Source: Veillonella absiana (GTDB taxonomy: Bacteria; Bacillota; Negativicutes; Veillonellales; Veillonellaceae). From it: a stretch of 64,000 nucleotides of DNA. The stretch is from the NCBI RefSeq assembly GCF_032970905.1, contig NZ_JAWJZA010000002.1; one strand, written 5' to 3'. The notes beneath the pieces are model-generated. The model had not been told where the DNA came from, ran no database searches, and was given only the letters and a program-made list of their open reading frames with translations. Positions 27,277 to 36,498 of this stretch are shown here, in pieces; position 1 is the first letter of the stretch, and each line of letters starts with the position of its first letter. A program made the translations under genes and the position numbers.

Positions 27277-28212
27277 CTATGCTTTCTTGCGGTCCACGAG
27301 AACAGCGAGAAGAATTACGATCCCTTTCACAACTTGTTGATAGAAACTAGAAACATCGAGAATATTTAGACCATTATTGAGTGTGCCGATGATGAGCGCA
27401 CCGATAAGGGTACCAACGATATGACCACGGCCACCAGCAAGGCTTGTACCGCCCAGCACAACGGCTGCGATGGCATCTAGTTCGTAACCTGCACCAGCTG
27501 TTGGTTGGGCAGAGTTCAAACGAGATGTAATAATGGCGCCCGCCATGGCACTGAGCATACCAGTGAGGGCATAAGAGAAGATTTTCACGCGGTCGATTTT
27601 GATACCCGCGATGTAACTTACTTTTTCAGAACCGCCAACGGCGTAAGTTTGACGACCGAGGCTCGTTTTTTGCAAGATGAACCACAAAATACCGAATGCC
27701 AAGAACATCGTAATAGCTGGAATTGGCAAACCGAGGATGTCGCCTTGACCGAAGGCATGGAACATTTTGTCATCTGTTAAACCAGAAATCGGGTTACCAT
27801 CCGTGAATACGAGGGTCGCACCGCGATAAATAGTCATCGTCGCCAATGTCGCAATGAACGGTGCCACGCGACCATAGGTGATAACGAGGCCGTTGATACC
27901 GCCAAGGACGATACCGATGCCAGCGGATACGACGATGGCCAATTCAGGATTCATGCCACCGACGATGAAATTCGCCATAACTGCACTAGATAGGGCCAAA
28001 ATGGAACCCACGGAAAGGTCGATACCACCTGTCAAAATAACGCAGGTCATACCAAATGCGATGATGGCATTGATGGAAACTTGACGCAACAAATTGCGCA
28101 AATTGGAAAATTCAAGGAAGCTGTCATTCATGCCAGCGATAATAATAAATAATACGATGAGACCGATGAGAGGTCCGAGTTTTTTTATAGTTTCAGTAAC
28201 TTTGCCGTTCAT
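27277..28212 (-). CDS. rbsC: Ribose ABC transporter permease
   Basis: A 311-aa permease with 8-10 hydrophobic segments. Family patterns include GMTCVILTGGIDLSVGS and GGTSLAGGRGHIVGTLIGA near the C-terminus. It overlaps rbsA by one base (TAATG) with AGGAGG upstream. It forms the membrane channel of the ribose importer. Confidence 0.94.
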   Translation of the reverse strand: MNGKVTETIKKLGPLIGLIVLFIIIAGMNDSFLEFSNLRNLLRQVSINAIIAFGMTCVILTGGIDLSVGSILALSSAVMANFIVGGMNPELAIVVSAGIGIVLGGINGLVITYGRVAPFIATLATMTIYRGATLVFTDGNPISGLTDDKMFHAFGQGDILGLPIPAITMFLAFGILWFILQKTSLGRQTYAVGGSEKVSYIAGIKIDRVKIFSYALTGMLSAMAGAIITSRLNSAQPTAGAGYELDAIAAVVLGGTSLAGGRGHIVGTLIGALIIGTLNNGLNILDVSSFYQQVVKGIVILLAVLVDRKKA

Positions 28213-29693
28213 TATTGTCCTCCTGTAGCAAGTGTCATGATGGATTCTGGTGTGGCCGTCTCACGATCGAGAATGCCGGCTACGGAATTTTCGTGGATGA
28301 CCATAACGCGGTCACTCATGCCGAGAATTTCGGGCAATTCCGAAGAAACCATGATGATGGACACGCCTTCATTAGTGAGGTCGTTCATCAAATCGTAAAT
28401 GTCGCGTTTCGCGCCGATATCGATGCCTCGCGTTGGCTCGTCCATGATGATGATGGATGGTGAAAGTCCAATCCATTTAGCGATAACAACCTTTTGTTGG
28501 TTACCGCCAGAGAGGGAGGACGCAGGTAAATGAACAGATTGTGTTTTAACACCCAGCTTTCTAGACAAATCGTCCGCGAAATCCACCATTTTATCCTTTT
28601 TGAGGATGTGGGTCGGACATAATTGTTTTAGAGCTGGTAGGGTAATGTTAGATCCAATGGAAAAATCAAGGATGAGACCTTCGCCTTTTCTATCCTCTGT
28701 AATGAAAGCAATGCCTGCCTTGATGGCATCTTCTGGTTTTTTGAAGTGTAGACTTTCACCATTGAGGGTAATGGTACCGCCATTGTGATTGTCCACGCCA
28801 AAGATAGCACGCATGATTTCCGTACGACCTGCGCCCATGAGGCCGGCCACGCCTAAAATCTCGCCCTTGCGAAGGTTGAAGGAGATAGGATTGTCGAAGC
28901 CATCTGGAATCAAATCCGTCACAGTGAGGATTTCCTCGCCCGGCGTCGTGGTGCGTTCTGGATAGAATTCGTCGATAGAACGGCCTACCATGTGGCGAAC
29001 TACTTCGTCCACGTCGGTTTCACCGATTGGTTTCGTAATGATGGTGTGACCATCTCGCATGACAGTGACCGTATCACATTCGGTGAACACCTCCTCCATG
29101 CGGTGGGAAATGTACACGATGGCTACGCCACGGGATTTCAACTGGCGCATCATGTGGAATAATGTGTCTGTTTCTCGTTCTGTGAGGGCTGCCGTCGGTT
29201 CGTCCATAATAACGACCTTCGCATCGAGCATGAGAATACGAAGAATTTCCGTCATCTGTTGTTGACCAACGGAACATTCGCCAGCCTCTTTGGTGAGCGG
29301 CAAATCGATGTTCAATTCCTCGCATTTCGCCGTTGCCTCAGCGAGCATCGCTTTTTTGTCGTGCATGCCGAAGGCGTTTTTAATAGGGCGCATCAAATAT
29401 AGATTCTCTAACAATGTTAGATTCGGCCAAATATTTAATTCTTGATGAATGAAAGCTACGCCATGTTTTTCCGCCTCGCGAGGATTTGGATATGTCGTTT
29501 CCACTCCATCAATGGTGATAGTACCGGCATCTGCCTTGTGAATACCTGTGAGGATATTCATGAGGGTGGATTTGCCAGCACCATTTTCGCCCATAAGGGC
29601 GTGGACTTCACCGGCTTTGAGCGTAATACTAACATCCCGTAGTACTTGGTTCGTACCAAAGGCCTTAGCAATGCCGGTCATTGAAATTTCCAT
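28212..29693 (-). CDS. rbsA: Ribose ABC transporter ATP-binding protein (two ATPase domains)
   Basis: A 493-aa tandem ATPase, the usual size for RbsA/MglA. The first half has MGENGAGKSTLM, SVGQQQM and VIMDEPTAAL; the second half has a degenerate Walker A (GLMGAGRTEIM), then LSGGNQQK and IIMDEPTRGID. This asymmetry is normal for the family. It powers ribose uptake with RbsC and RbsB. The 165 bases between it and rbsD carry no gene. Confidence 0.94.
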   Translation of the reverse strand: MEISMTGIAKAFGTNQVLRDVSITLKAGEVHALMGENGAGKSTLMNILTGIHKADAGTITIDGVETTYPNPREAEKHGVAFIHQELNIWPNLTLLENLYLMRPIKNAFGMHDKKAMLAEATAKCEELNIDLPLTKEAGECSVGQQQMTEILRILMLDAKVVIMDEPTAALTERETDTLFHMMRQLKSRGVAIVYISHRMEEVFTECDTVTVMRDGHTIITKPIGETDVDEVVRHMVGRSIDEFYPERTTTPGEEILTVTDLIPDGFDNPISFNLRKGEILGVAGLMGAGRTEIMRAIFGVDNHNGGTITLNGESLHFKKPEDAIKAGIAFITEDRKGEGLILDFSIGSNITLPALKQLCPTHILKKDKMVDFADDLSRKLGVKTQSVHLPASSLSGGNQQKVVIAKWIGLSPSIIIMDEPTRGIDIGAKRDIYDLMNDLTNEGVSIIMVSSELPEILGMSDRVMVIHENSVAGILDRETATPESIMTLATGGQ

Positions 29694-29858
29694 TAGTGAC
29701 TCCTAACTATTAGGTAACATTTATTTCATACAGCTCATACATTTGCTTGATTTGATTCGGGGCGCTGATGTAATTTTCGAATATCATCAGCTGTTTGAAT
29801 GCTATCGCATCTAATTGGCAAATAGTGAGTAGCTAAATTGGACAAGTAATGTATCAAC

Positions 29859-30272
29859 TTATTTTTCTTCGTTGAAAATGCAGTCAGCCCGCAAAATAAC
29901 ATTGGAATAAGGCGTAGCCTCACCCGTGCGGATAATGCATTTACAAGATTTTGTGGCTTCTTTAAATTCTTCGTGGCTCGTAGCAATCCATTCATAACAA
30001 TCTTTTGGATATAATTCCTCAAGCACCGCGTAATTATCTGGGTTTTCCTTTGCCATTGGTTCGCCCACGTGGATGGCCTCCACTTGCATGTGGTAACGAA
30101 GCAAACGAACAACGTCCTCAAAACTAGGAACGCCATAGGTGAGGGCCAAATCAATTTTTCGGACACCCTCTGGGATTGGTAAACCACAATCGCCGATACA
30201 AATCGTATCCGTGTGACCAAGGTCGGCCAACACCTTCGCGATATGGCTATTTAAAATACCATGCTTTTGCAT
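29859..30272 (-). CDS. rbsD: D-ribose pyranase
   Basis: A 137-aa protein that interconverts pyranose and furanose ribose so that RbsK can act. It begins MQKHGILNSHIAKVLADLGH with the catalytic His20, followed by GDCGLPIP. GAAGG precedes the start. It lies between rbsK and rbsA in the same direction. Confidence 0.93.
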   Translation of the reverse strand: MQKHGILNSHIAKVLADLGHTDTICIGDCGLPIPEGVRKIDLALTYGVPSFEDVVRLLRYHMQVEAIHVGEPMAKENPDNYAVLEELYPKDCYEWIATSHEEFKEATKSCKCIIRTGEATPYSNVILRADCIFNEEK

Positions 30273-30405
30273 AGGATACCTTCTTTCATGGTAAAAGTAT
30301 ATGATTTTTCTGTATCACCAGTGCTAGTATGGACTAGCTTTTGTTGTGCCAATTAGCACTCAAACAATTACGTAAGCACTGGTGTAAGTTGATACTAGTT
30401 TAGGT
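30273..30405 (-). other. Hairpin spacer between rbsK and rbsD
   Basis: CACCAGTGCT (30316-30325) pairs perfectly with AGCACTGGTG (30375-30384), enclosing a CTAGT / ACTAG stem. A GTGAAAGT-like word (GGTAAAAGTA) is at 30290-30299. There is no T-run and no open reading frame. Confidence 0.55.
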
Positions 30406-31293
30406 TTACTGTTTCGCCAAAAATGCGCTAACTTCCTCAGCCGTCGGCATACCTTCTTGGGCGCCTAATTTCAAGATGGATAGGGCTGCTGCCGCATTAC
30501 CGTAGCGAATGGCTTCCTCAATGGACTTACCATTTACGATGGCTGTAGCAAAGCCACCATTGAATGTATCGCCGGCACCAGTTGTATCCACTGGTTGTAC
30601 CTTGAAGCTAGGCACTTTGTGGATGTCGCCATCTTTGCCAAAGGCAACGCCTTCGCTACCAAGGGTAACAATGATTTTGCCTGCATTGGCTTTGATGATG
30701 TCGTCAGTATTGTTCACTGGATATAAGGCAGCCAGCTCATGTTCGTTTGGTGTAATGTAAGTCGCTTGTGTTAACCATTCAGCCTCTAAATCAGCAGCTG
30801 GTGCTGGATTTAAGAGAACTTTCACACCCGCAGCGGCACATTTTTTGGTAATGTAACCGATGGTTTTGAGAGGGATTTCGTTTTGCACCATCACAAGATC
30901 AGCTTTGGAAATAGCATCCCAAGCGCCATCGACGATACTTTCATCCACGCGAGCATTCGCGCCCAATAGCACGATGATGCTATTGTCGCCCTCAGCTAAC
31001 GTGATGTGAGCCGTGCCCGTGTTTACGTCATCCAGAGTCACGAGATAATCTGTATTGATGTTCCAACGATGCAAGTTTTCCAGCACCATTTGGCCGTACG
31101 CATCATTGCCGATGCAACCCACCATAGTCACATTGGCGCCTAATTTAGCTGCCGCTACCGCTTGGTTGGCACCCTTGCCGCCTGGCGCAATATTCAGGCC
31201 GTTACCGAGCACCGTTTCGCCCGCTACTGGCCGTTTGTCGGACAGCACCGTTAAATCTATATTACAACTGCCGATTACCACAATATTATTCAT
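30406..31293 (-). CDS. rbsK: Ribokinase
   Basis: A 295-aa PfkB-family kinase that makes ribose-5-phosphate. The two family signatures are GGKGANQAVAAAKLGA near residue 38 and DTTGAGDTFNGG with the catalytic Asp. It is the first gene of the minus-strand rbs operon, with AGGAGG before the start. No LacI-type regulator is encoded next to it. Confidence 0.94.
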   Translation of the reverse strand: MNNIVVIGSCNIDLTVLSDKRPVAGETVLGNGLNIAPGGKGANQAVAAAKLGANVTMVGCIGNDAYGQMVLENLHRWNINTDYLVTLDDVNTGTAHITLAEGDNSIIVLLGANARVDESIVDGAWDAISKADLVMVQNEIPLKTIGYITKKCAAAGVKVLLNPAPAADLEAEWLTQATYITPNEHELAALYPVNNTDDIIKANAGKIIVTLGSEGVAFGKDGDIHKVPSFKVQPVDTTGAGDTFNGGFATAIVNGKSIEEAIRYGNAAAALSILKLGAQEGMPTAEEVSAFLAKQ

Positions 31294-31415
31294 GGAATCC
31301 TCCTTAAATTTTGCATAAAAAATGCTGCTGCATTATGAGATAACTAATCGATAGATGGAACAATCAAAATTAGTAACGAATCCTCCTAAAATAGTGCAAC
31401 AGAATTTACATTAAT

Positions 31416-31445
31416 AGTATACACGATACAGGCCGTTAAGGTAAA
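31416..31445 (-). promoter_or_regulatory. Predicted rbs operon promoter
   Basis: On the minus strand TTTACC, an 18-base spacer and TATACT lie about 120 bases before rbsK. The leader contains a second AGGAGG (about 31381-31386) and a small ATGC / GCAT hairpin with T-run. Confidence 0.5.
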
Positions 31446-31764
31446 CAATAAAAACGATAAATAATCAGTATTTTACAGTGTTTTTGTGCATCTTGAGGGG
31501 ATGAAAGTACATTTAAATAAAAGTATTAAGAAAATATAAAAGTAAATTTATAATCATTCTTGAAACCTTCATCGGCGCCCAATCCCGATTTGAGATATTA
31601 CTTACCTCCCAAGCAGATTTGAGATACATCTACAGGCCCATCCCAGATGCGAACCTCCACCGGATCCCTCTCTCGGAGCCGTAAAGAGCCTCCTGCTTTC
31701 AACGTAGAAGCTGTATTCAACGCAACAAATCCGCGCTTCATAAACAAGGTAGAACGAAACTCGG

Positions 31765-31827
31765 GGGACCACCTCTGGGGGAGCGCCTTACACCGAAGGC
31801 GTTTGAAGTGAGACCAGAGGTGGTCCC
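31765..31827. repeat. Large GC-rich hairpin
   Basis: GGGACCACCTCTGG (31765-31778) pairs perfectly with CCAGAGGTGGTCCC (31814-31827); inside, CGCCTT (31784-31789) pairs with AAGGCG (31796-31801). The base composition differs from its surroundings. It may be the end of a small mobile repeat. Confidence 0.65.
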
Positions 31828-31907
31828 TCAAGTTCTTTCACCCCCTTTTAAAACGCCCGGATTTTTGGTAAAATAACAAATATATGTTTTAAGCAGGAGG
31901 ATTTTTA

Positions 31908-32243
31908 ATGGCGACTTTACCGAATTGCCCTAAATGCGGCGATGAATACACCTACGAAGACGGCACGATGCTTGTTTGCCCTATGTGCGGACATGAATGG
32001 ACTGCAGCCGACGCAGATGCTGCAGAGGCAGGCCTAGTCGTACGCGATGCGAATGGCAATCTTTTACAAGATGGAGATTCCGTAACAATTGTGAAGGATC
32101 TCAAAGTAAAAGGTGCATCCACCCTTAAACAAGGGACTCGCGTGAAAAACATCCGCCTGGTAGAAGGCGACCATAACATTGATTGCAAAATCGATGGCTT
32201 TGGTGCGATGGCATTAAAATCTGAGTTCGTGAAAAAATTATAA
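31908..32243 (+). CDS. yjdM: Zinc-ribbon protein YjdM/PhnA family
   Basis: A 111-aa protein with an N-terminal zinc ribbon (CPKCGDEYTYEDG, then CPMCGHEW) and a C-terminal PhnA domain with VKDLKVKGASTLKQGTRV. The family was named for phosphonate utilisation, but its real function is unclear. There is a strong AGGAGG before the ATG and a terminator after it, so it is a single-gene unit. Confidence 0.92.
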   Translation: MATLPNCPKCGDEYTYEDGTMLVCPMCGHEWTAADADAAEAGLVVRDANGNLLQDGDSVTIVKDLKVKGASTLKQGTRVKNIRLVEGDHNIDCKIDGFGAMALKSEFVKKL

Positions 32244-32267
32244 TTTTCAGCGAGATAGGCTCATAGG

Positions 32268-32303
32268 AACAGACTAAGGCGTACCTGCCTTAGTCTGTTT
32301 TCA
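32268..32303 (+). terminator. yjdM terminator
   Basis: AACAGACTAAGGC (32268-32280) pairs with GCCTTAGTCTGTT (32287-32299), then TTC. Confidence 0.8.
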
Positions 32304-32447
32304 TAACTGTTGTGTCTATACATATCGGACAATTGTTCGCGGGAATTATAAGCTAATTTAAAATATATGTTGTATGTTATCTAAAATGGCACCAACGGTG
32401 CTTTCACTATAGAGATCCTAACAAGTGGATAGAAAAGAGGAGTAGAA

Positions 32448-34016
32448 ATGGAACGAATTACAGACGTTTCAAAATTGGTATACACCCACATTCAGGGCGG
32501 CCAATTTAGATGGGTGACGGTGAGCACCCTCATGTTGGCGCTGGGCACAATTTTGCATTTGGTGAGTCCTAGCGTAGGCGGCGTGACGCCGAACTGGACT
32601 ATCGCGACCTATTGCGTGGCGATTTTGCTGACCCGCCCGAATTACAAACAAACATTGGGTATCGGCCTCGTGGCGGCGCTCATCAATGTGTTAACGTCTA
32701 AATCTGGGTTCCCTTATGGCAATCTATTGAGCGAACCAGGCGGGACGGTGGCATGTGCCTTCGTGATGCGGTTAATGATGGGCCTCAAGATTGAAAAAAT
32801 CGGTAAGCTCGATATCATGCCGTTTGTCACTGGCTTCATTGCAACATGCGTGTCTGGCGGTATTTTTGTTACTATTTTGTGGCAGGTCCTTGGTCTCGCT
32901 AATAACATTTACATCAATGCGATGTTACCGCTCGTGGTCATCATCGGTTTGGTAAATGGCGTGGTGACACCGCTCTTGTACTTCCCGGCAAAACGTCTAT
33001 TCGCGAAACGTGGTTTCTTGCCATCCTCTGGTGAAATCACGAGCGATCACAGCAATTACATCATCGAACCGTCCCAAGAGGGTAAAATTTCTGTGGAACA
33101 TGTTAATTACACGTATTCCAAGGCGACAGAGCCTTCTTTGAAAGATATCAATCTCGTGGTGCACGAAGGTGATTTCCTAGTTATCACTGGCCCGGCAGGT
33201 TGTGGTAAATCCACACTTTGCATGGCTATGGTAGGTGCGGTGCCTAAGTTCTATGGCGGTCGCCTGGAGGGAATGGTTTTCGTAGATGGCAAGGCCACAA
33301 CACAAATGGATATTCCAGAACTGGCCACACATATTGGTGTTGTTCTAGCTGATTATGATACGCAGCTCGTAACGATGACGGTGAAAGAAGAAGTAGCCTT
33401 CGCTATGGAAAATCGTGGTTATGATCGTGACACTATTGAAACTCGTTGCAAAGAAGTATTCAAACAAGTAGGCCTAGAAGGCATGGAAGAACAAAAAATT
33501 ACGAGCCTTTCTGGCGGTCAACGTCAACGTTTGGCAATTGCTTCCGTATTGGCTACGAACCCAACCGTTCTTGTCCTTGATGAACCTACGAGCTCCCTTG
33601 ACCCAGATGGTACAGCTGAATTGTATCGCTTGGTAGGCGCTCTTAATAAAGAGCATGGCATTACCGTTGTGGTTATTGACCACGATTTACATGCTGTATT
33701 ACCATATGCGAACCGTATGGCCCTCATGGTGGATGGCGAACTTCGCTGTGATGCGGACGTAACAACAACATTGCGTTACATGTATGACAATGGCATTTAT
33801 TTAGAAGCCTTGCCAACTGTATTTACAGCATACATGGATCTTGAAAAAGCTGGTCACACATTTGGTGAACCATGGCTCAGTATTGAATCTGCTCGCGCAG
33901 GCCTTGCAAAAGGTGGCGTAGCAGTTTCCGAAACAGCTCAACCTGCGTCAAACGTAGCTTTTGCTAGCGCTACAGCTCAGGATGTTGTAACAGTAGGAGG
34001 TGGCACACATGCTTGA
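32448..34016 (+). CDS. ECF transporter: S component fused to ATPase
   Basis: A 522-aa fusion. Residues 1 to about 185 form a six-helix substrate-binding membrane domain, TrpP-like by eye (VSPSVGGVTPNWTIATY, LGIGLVAALINVLTS). From about residue 205 an energy-coupling ATPase follows, with GPAGCGKST near 248, LSGGQRQRLAIA near 352 and VLVLDEPTSSLD near 374. Fusion of the S component to one ATPase is uncommon. A second ATPase and EcfT follow, so all parts of an ECF importer are present. The substrate is unknown; an aromatic amino acid or vitamin is possible. Confidence 0.82.
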   Translation: MERITDVSKLVYTHIQGGQFRWVTVSTLMLALGTILHLVSPSVGGVTPNWTIATYCVAILLTRPNYKQTLGIGLVAALINVLTSKSGFPYGNLLSEPGGTVACAFVMRLMMGLKIEKIGKLDIMPFVTGFIATCVSGGIFVTILWQVLGLANNIYINAMLPLVVIIGLVNGVVTPLLYFPAKRLFAKRGFLPSSGEITSDHSNYIIEPSQEGKISVEHVNYTYSKATEPSLKDINLVVHEGDFLVITGPAGCGKSTLCMAMVGAVPKFYGGRLEGMVFVDGKATTQMDIPELATHIGVVLADYDTQLVTMTVKEEVAFAMENRGYDRDTIETRCKEVFKQVGLEGMEEQKITSLSGGQRQRLAIASVLATNPTVLVLDEPTSSLDPDGTAELYRLVGALNKEHGITVVVIDHDLHAVLPYANRMALMVDGELRCDADVTTTLRYMYDNGIYLEALPTVFTAYMDLEKAGHTFGEPWLSIESARAGLAKGGVAVSETAQPASNVAFASATAQDVVTVGGGTHA

Positions 34017-34818
34017 AGTAAATAATTTGCGCTTTGGCTATGTGCCAACTATGGATATTTTCCGTAACGTTAATTTCATCATCAAGGAAGGCGAGTTCAT
34101 CGCCATCGGTGGTCGTAATGGTTGTGGTAAAACCACTATAACTCGTTTGCTTGTAGGTCTTGAATCCCCTGCAGAGGGCCGAATTTCTTACATGGGCGAG
34201 GATATTACCAATATGCCGGCCTCCAAACGGGGCCAATTCATTGGTTATGTATTCCAACAGCCGGACCGTCAAATGTTCCGATCCAACGTGGCCACTGAGG
34301 TTGCCTTTGGCCCTGAAAGTCTCGGTTACAGCAAATCCGAAGTCGATGATATCGTAGCAAATGCGTTGGAACGCACGGGCATCTCTCATTTGCGTGAAGC
34401 CTACCCACCAACATTACGTCGTGGTGAAAAACAGCGCGTTGCTATCGCGTCTGCGTTGGCAATGCAATCTAAAATTCTTATCCTCGATGAACCAACCTCT
34501 GGCCAAGACGGCAAGGAAACGAAAGAATTATTGGAATTATTACGTCAACTCAATGCTGAGGGGGTAACGATTCTGCTCATTACTCATGATATGGAAATTA
34601 TGGCTGGTGAATGTTCTCGTGCTATTATCATGGGACACCAAAGTGTGGCCTTTGATGGCACTACTGAGGAGTTATTCACTGGTGACTATGATCTTCATGA
34701 TTGGGGCCTCACAAAACCACCATCTGTGGAATTATCTGATGCTGTACCTGGTCTTGGATATTGCAAGTCCATGGCTGAATTCAAAGAACGTATGTTAGCG
34801 CACTTGGCGCAGAAATAG
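34009..34818 (+). CDS. ECF transporter second ATP-binding protein
   Basis: A 269-aa ATPase with GRNGCGKTT, a Q-loop in QQPDRQMF typical of EcfA, and LILDEPTSGQD. The ABC signature reads LRRGEKQR instead of LSGGQ, a notable change in a normally conserved motif. The start at 34009 has AGGAGG 7 bases upstream and overlaps the previous gene by 8 bases. Confidence 0.88.
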   Translation: MLEVNNLRFGYVPTMDIFRNVNFIIKEGEFIAIGGRNGCGKTTITRLLVGLESPAEGRISYMGEDITNMPASKRGQFIGYVFQQPDRQMFRSNVATEVAFGPESLGYSKSEVDDIVANALERTGISHLREAYPPTLRRGEKQRVAIASALAMQSKILILDEPTSGQDGKETKELLELLRQLNAEGVTILLITHDMEIMAGECSRAIIMGHQSVAFDGTTEELFTGDYDLHDWGLTKPPSVELSDAVPGLGYCKSMAEFKERMLAHLAQK

Positions 34819-34827
34819 GAGGGGACC

Positions 34828-35496
34828 ATGGAACGATTAGTACCATTTACAAAAATTCTGTTGACCCTCGCCGTATCTGCGTGGGCTATCGCGTTACAAA
34901 CATGGGAACAACTATTGGGCCTCGTAGTGGTCGAATTAGTGCTCCTCGCTATGACGGGTTTGCTAGGTAAACAAATTAAACCTGTTATCGCTTTGGCCGG
35001 TTTTGCCGTATTCCTCGGTGTTGTTCAATACATTGGCAGCGGTGATATCGTATCCTCCGCAGTGGCGGGCCTTCGCATGTTGGCCATGACCATGGTGTTC
35101 ATCATGCTCTTGGCTACAACGAAATTGCAGGATTTAACGGCATCCCTCGTAATGCAATGTAAAATTCCTTACGAATATGCCTTTATGTTCACCGCAGCGC
35201 TTCGCTTTGTGCCAGATTTCATTGCTGAAAGCCACGCTGTACAAGAGGCTCAGGCTTGTCGCGGACTTTCACTAGAGGGAAATGTATTCAAACGCATTAA
35301 ATCCTATATGTCCGTTATTCAACCATTGTTATTGAAATCCTTGGGACGTTCCGAAACCATGGCATTGTCCTTGGAATTGCGCGGATTCGGCGGTCCAACA
35401 CATAGTTTCGCTGCAACGGTAGGTTTGAAATCCTTGGATTATATCGTGATTGCTGTATTGGTAGCGATTACAGTAGTGTTGTTTGTGATTCGATAA
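34828..35496 (+). CDS. ecfT: ECF transporter transmembrane protein EcfT
   Basis: A 222-aa membrane coupling subunit. It has four or five hydrophobic segments and the two coupling motifs: AQACRGLSLEG (Cys in place of the usual Ala of ARG) and LELRGFGG. These engage the two ATPases. It starts 9 bases after the ATPase gene with AGGAGG upstream. Confidence 0.88.
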   Translation: MERLVPFTKILLTLAVSAWAIALQTWEQLLGLVVVELVLLAMTGLLGKQIKPVIALAGFAVFLGVVQYIGSGDIVSSAVAGLRMLAMTMVFIMLLATTKLQDLTASLVMQCKIPYEYAFMFTAALRFVPDFIAESHAVQEAQACRGLSLEGNVFKRIKSYMSVIQPLLLKSLGRSETMALSLELRGFGGPTHSFAATVGLKSLDYIVIAVLVAITVVLFVIR

Positions 35497-35510
35497 ATGG
35501 GGTTTACAGA

Positions 35511-36386
35511 ATGAATATACAACAAGAACGTCATGTGGTAGGTTACAATCGTTACCGCAGTCGTTTAGTGGATGGACATACGCATACAGAATTATGCCCA
35601 CATGGCAGTGGGGACCGTACGGCATTGATGATTGAGAAGGCCATTGAATGCCGTATTGAAAAGATTTGCCTCACTGAGCATGCACCATTGCCAGCGAATT
35701 TCATCCAAGAATATATTGGGGATGCAACGGCTCTACAGACGGCAGCATTACAACGCAATCAAGTGGATACCTACTTGGAATTAGGAGGACAATTGCAACG
35801 TATCTATGGGTCTCGTATCGATATTTCCATTGGTTTCGAAGTTGATTTCATACCAGGATTCGAGGCAGATACACGTGATTTCCTAGATCAATATGGTCCG
35901 CTTACAGAGGAAAATATTTTGTCCGTTCATTTCATGGATGGTGTGAATAATGGATTCTGGTGCGTTGATTATAGCGAAGGGGAGTTTGAACGCGGTTTCG
36001 GTCCATGGCTCAAGAATCAATCTGAACTGTACTTTAAATATTTTTCCCTTATGCGTCAAGCGGTAAAAACAGATTTTGGTACTTATACTCCACAACGGAT
36101 TGGCCATCTTGATTTGATTAAGAAATACCAAAAACATTTTGGCTTTAACGAACGCCTTGATCGTCGTAGCCTTCAAGTTGTTTCCGATATTTTGCACATT
36201 CTCCGCGGCCAAGGACGTGAATTAGATTATAATTTCGCGGGCTTATTCAAATCCAACTGCCAGGACATGTACCCAAGCCGATTCATCCAAGGCATGGCTT
36301 ATGTGATTGGTGTTCCTTATGTGTTGGGGTCTGATGCACATGGGGTGAAGGACTTGGAGAAAGTTTGGATGCAAAAGAATAACTAG
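35511..36386 (+). CDS. hisJ: Histidinol-phosphatase, PHP family
   Basis: A 291-aa PHP-domain phosphatase. Metal ligands lie in DGHTHTELCPHG (HxH), LTEHAP, FEVDFIPG, and the C-terminal LGSDAHGV. This family removes phosphate from histidinol phosphate, the step that the his operon at 38.9-47.0 kb otherwise lacks. It is placed 14 bases after ecfT in the transporter operon, which hints at a histidine link for the transporter (inference). Confidence 0.85.
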   Translation: MNIQQERHVVGYNRYRSRLVDGHTHTELCPHGSGDRTALMIEKAIECRIEKICLTEHAPLPANFIQEYIGDATALQTAALQRNQVDTYLELGGQLQRIYGSRIDISIGFEVDFIPGFEADTRDFLDQYGPLTEENILSVHFMDGVNNGFWCVDYSEGEFERGFGPWLKNQSELYFKYFSLMRQAVKTDFGTYTPQRIGHLDLIKKYQKHFGFNERLDRRSLQVVSDILHILRGQGRELDYNFAGLFKSNCQDMYPSRFIQGMAYVIGVPYVLGSDAHGVKDLEKVWMQKNN

Positions 36387-36456
36387 TAATGTTGGTTATT
36401 ATAGGATTACAATAGCGTAATATAATTGATATATTTTGTGAAATTTACATATAAAT

Positions 36457-36498
36457 AAAAGAAAGAACCGAGCTAATTGTGGCTCGGTTCTTTCTTTT
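36457..36498. terminator. Bidirectional terminator between hisJ and metF
   Basis: AAAAGAAAGAACCGAGC (36457-36473) pairs perfectly with GCTCGGTTCTTTCTTTT (36482-36498). It serves both converging genes and touches the metF stop codon. Confidence 0.92.

Larger units (their letters stand above)
31294..31907. other. Gap between rbsK and yjdM with a GC-rich island
   Basis: The first 150 bases are the rbs leader. From about 31570 to 31840 the composition turns clearly GC-rich and ends in a large hairpin (31765-31827). A minus-strand open stretch at 31598-31831 (77 codons) has an unusual composition and no recognised domain. CTTTCACC at 31835-31842 lies just before the yjdM region. Confidence 0.5.

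Noticed and set aside
29735..30220. 161-codon minus-strand frame overlapping rbsD
   Set aside because: It is out of frame with rbsD, which has the full pyranase sequence; the alternative frame has no family features.
31598..31831. 77-codon minus-strand reading frame as a gene
   Set aside because: No ribosome site, odd composition, and it runs through a perfect hairpin; better seen as part of a GC-rich repeat.
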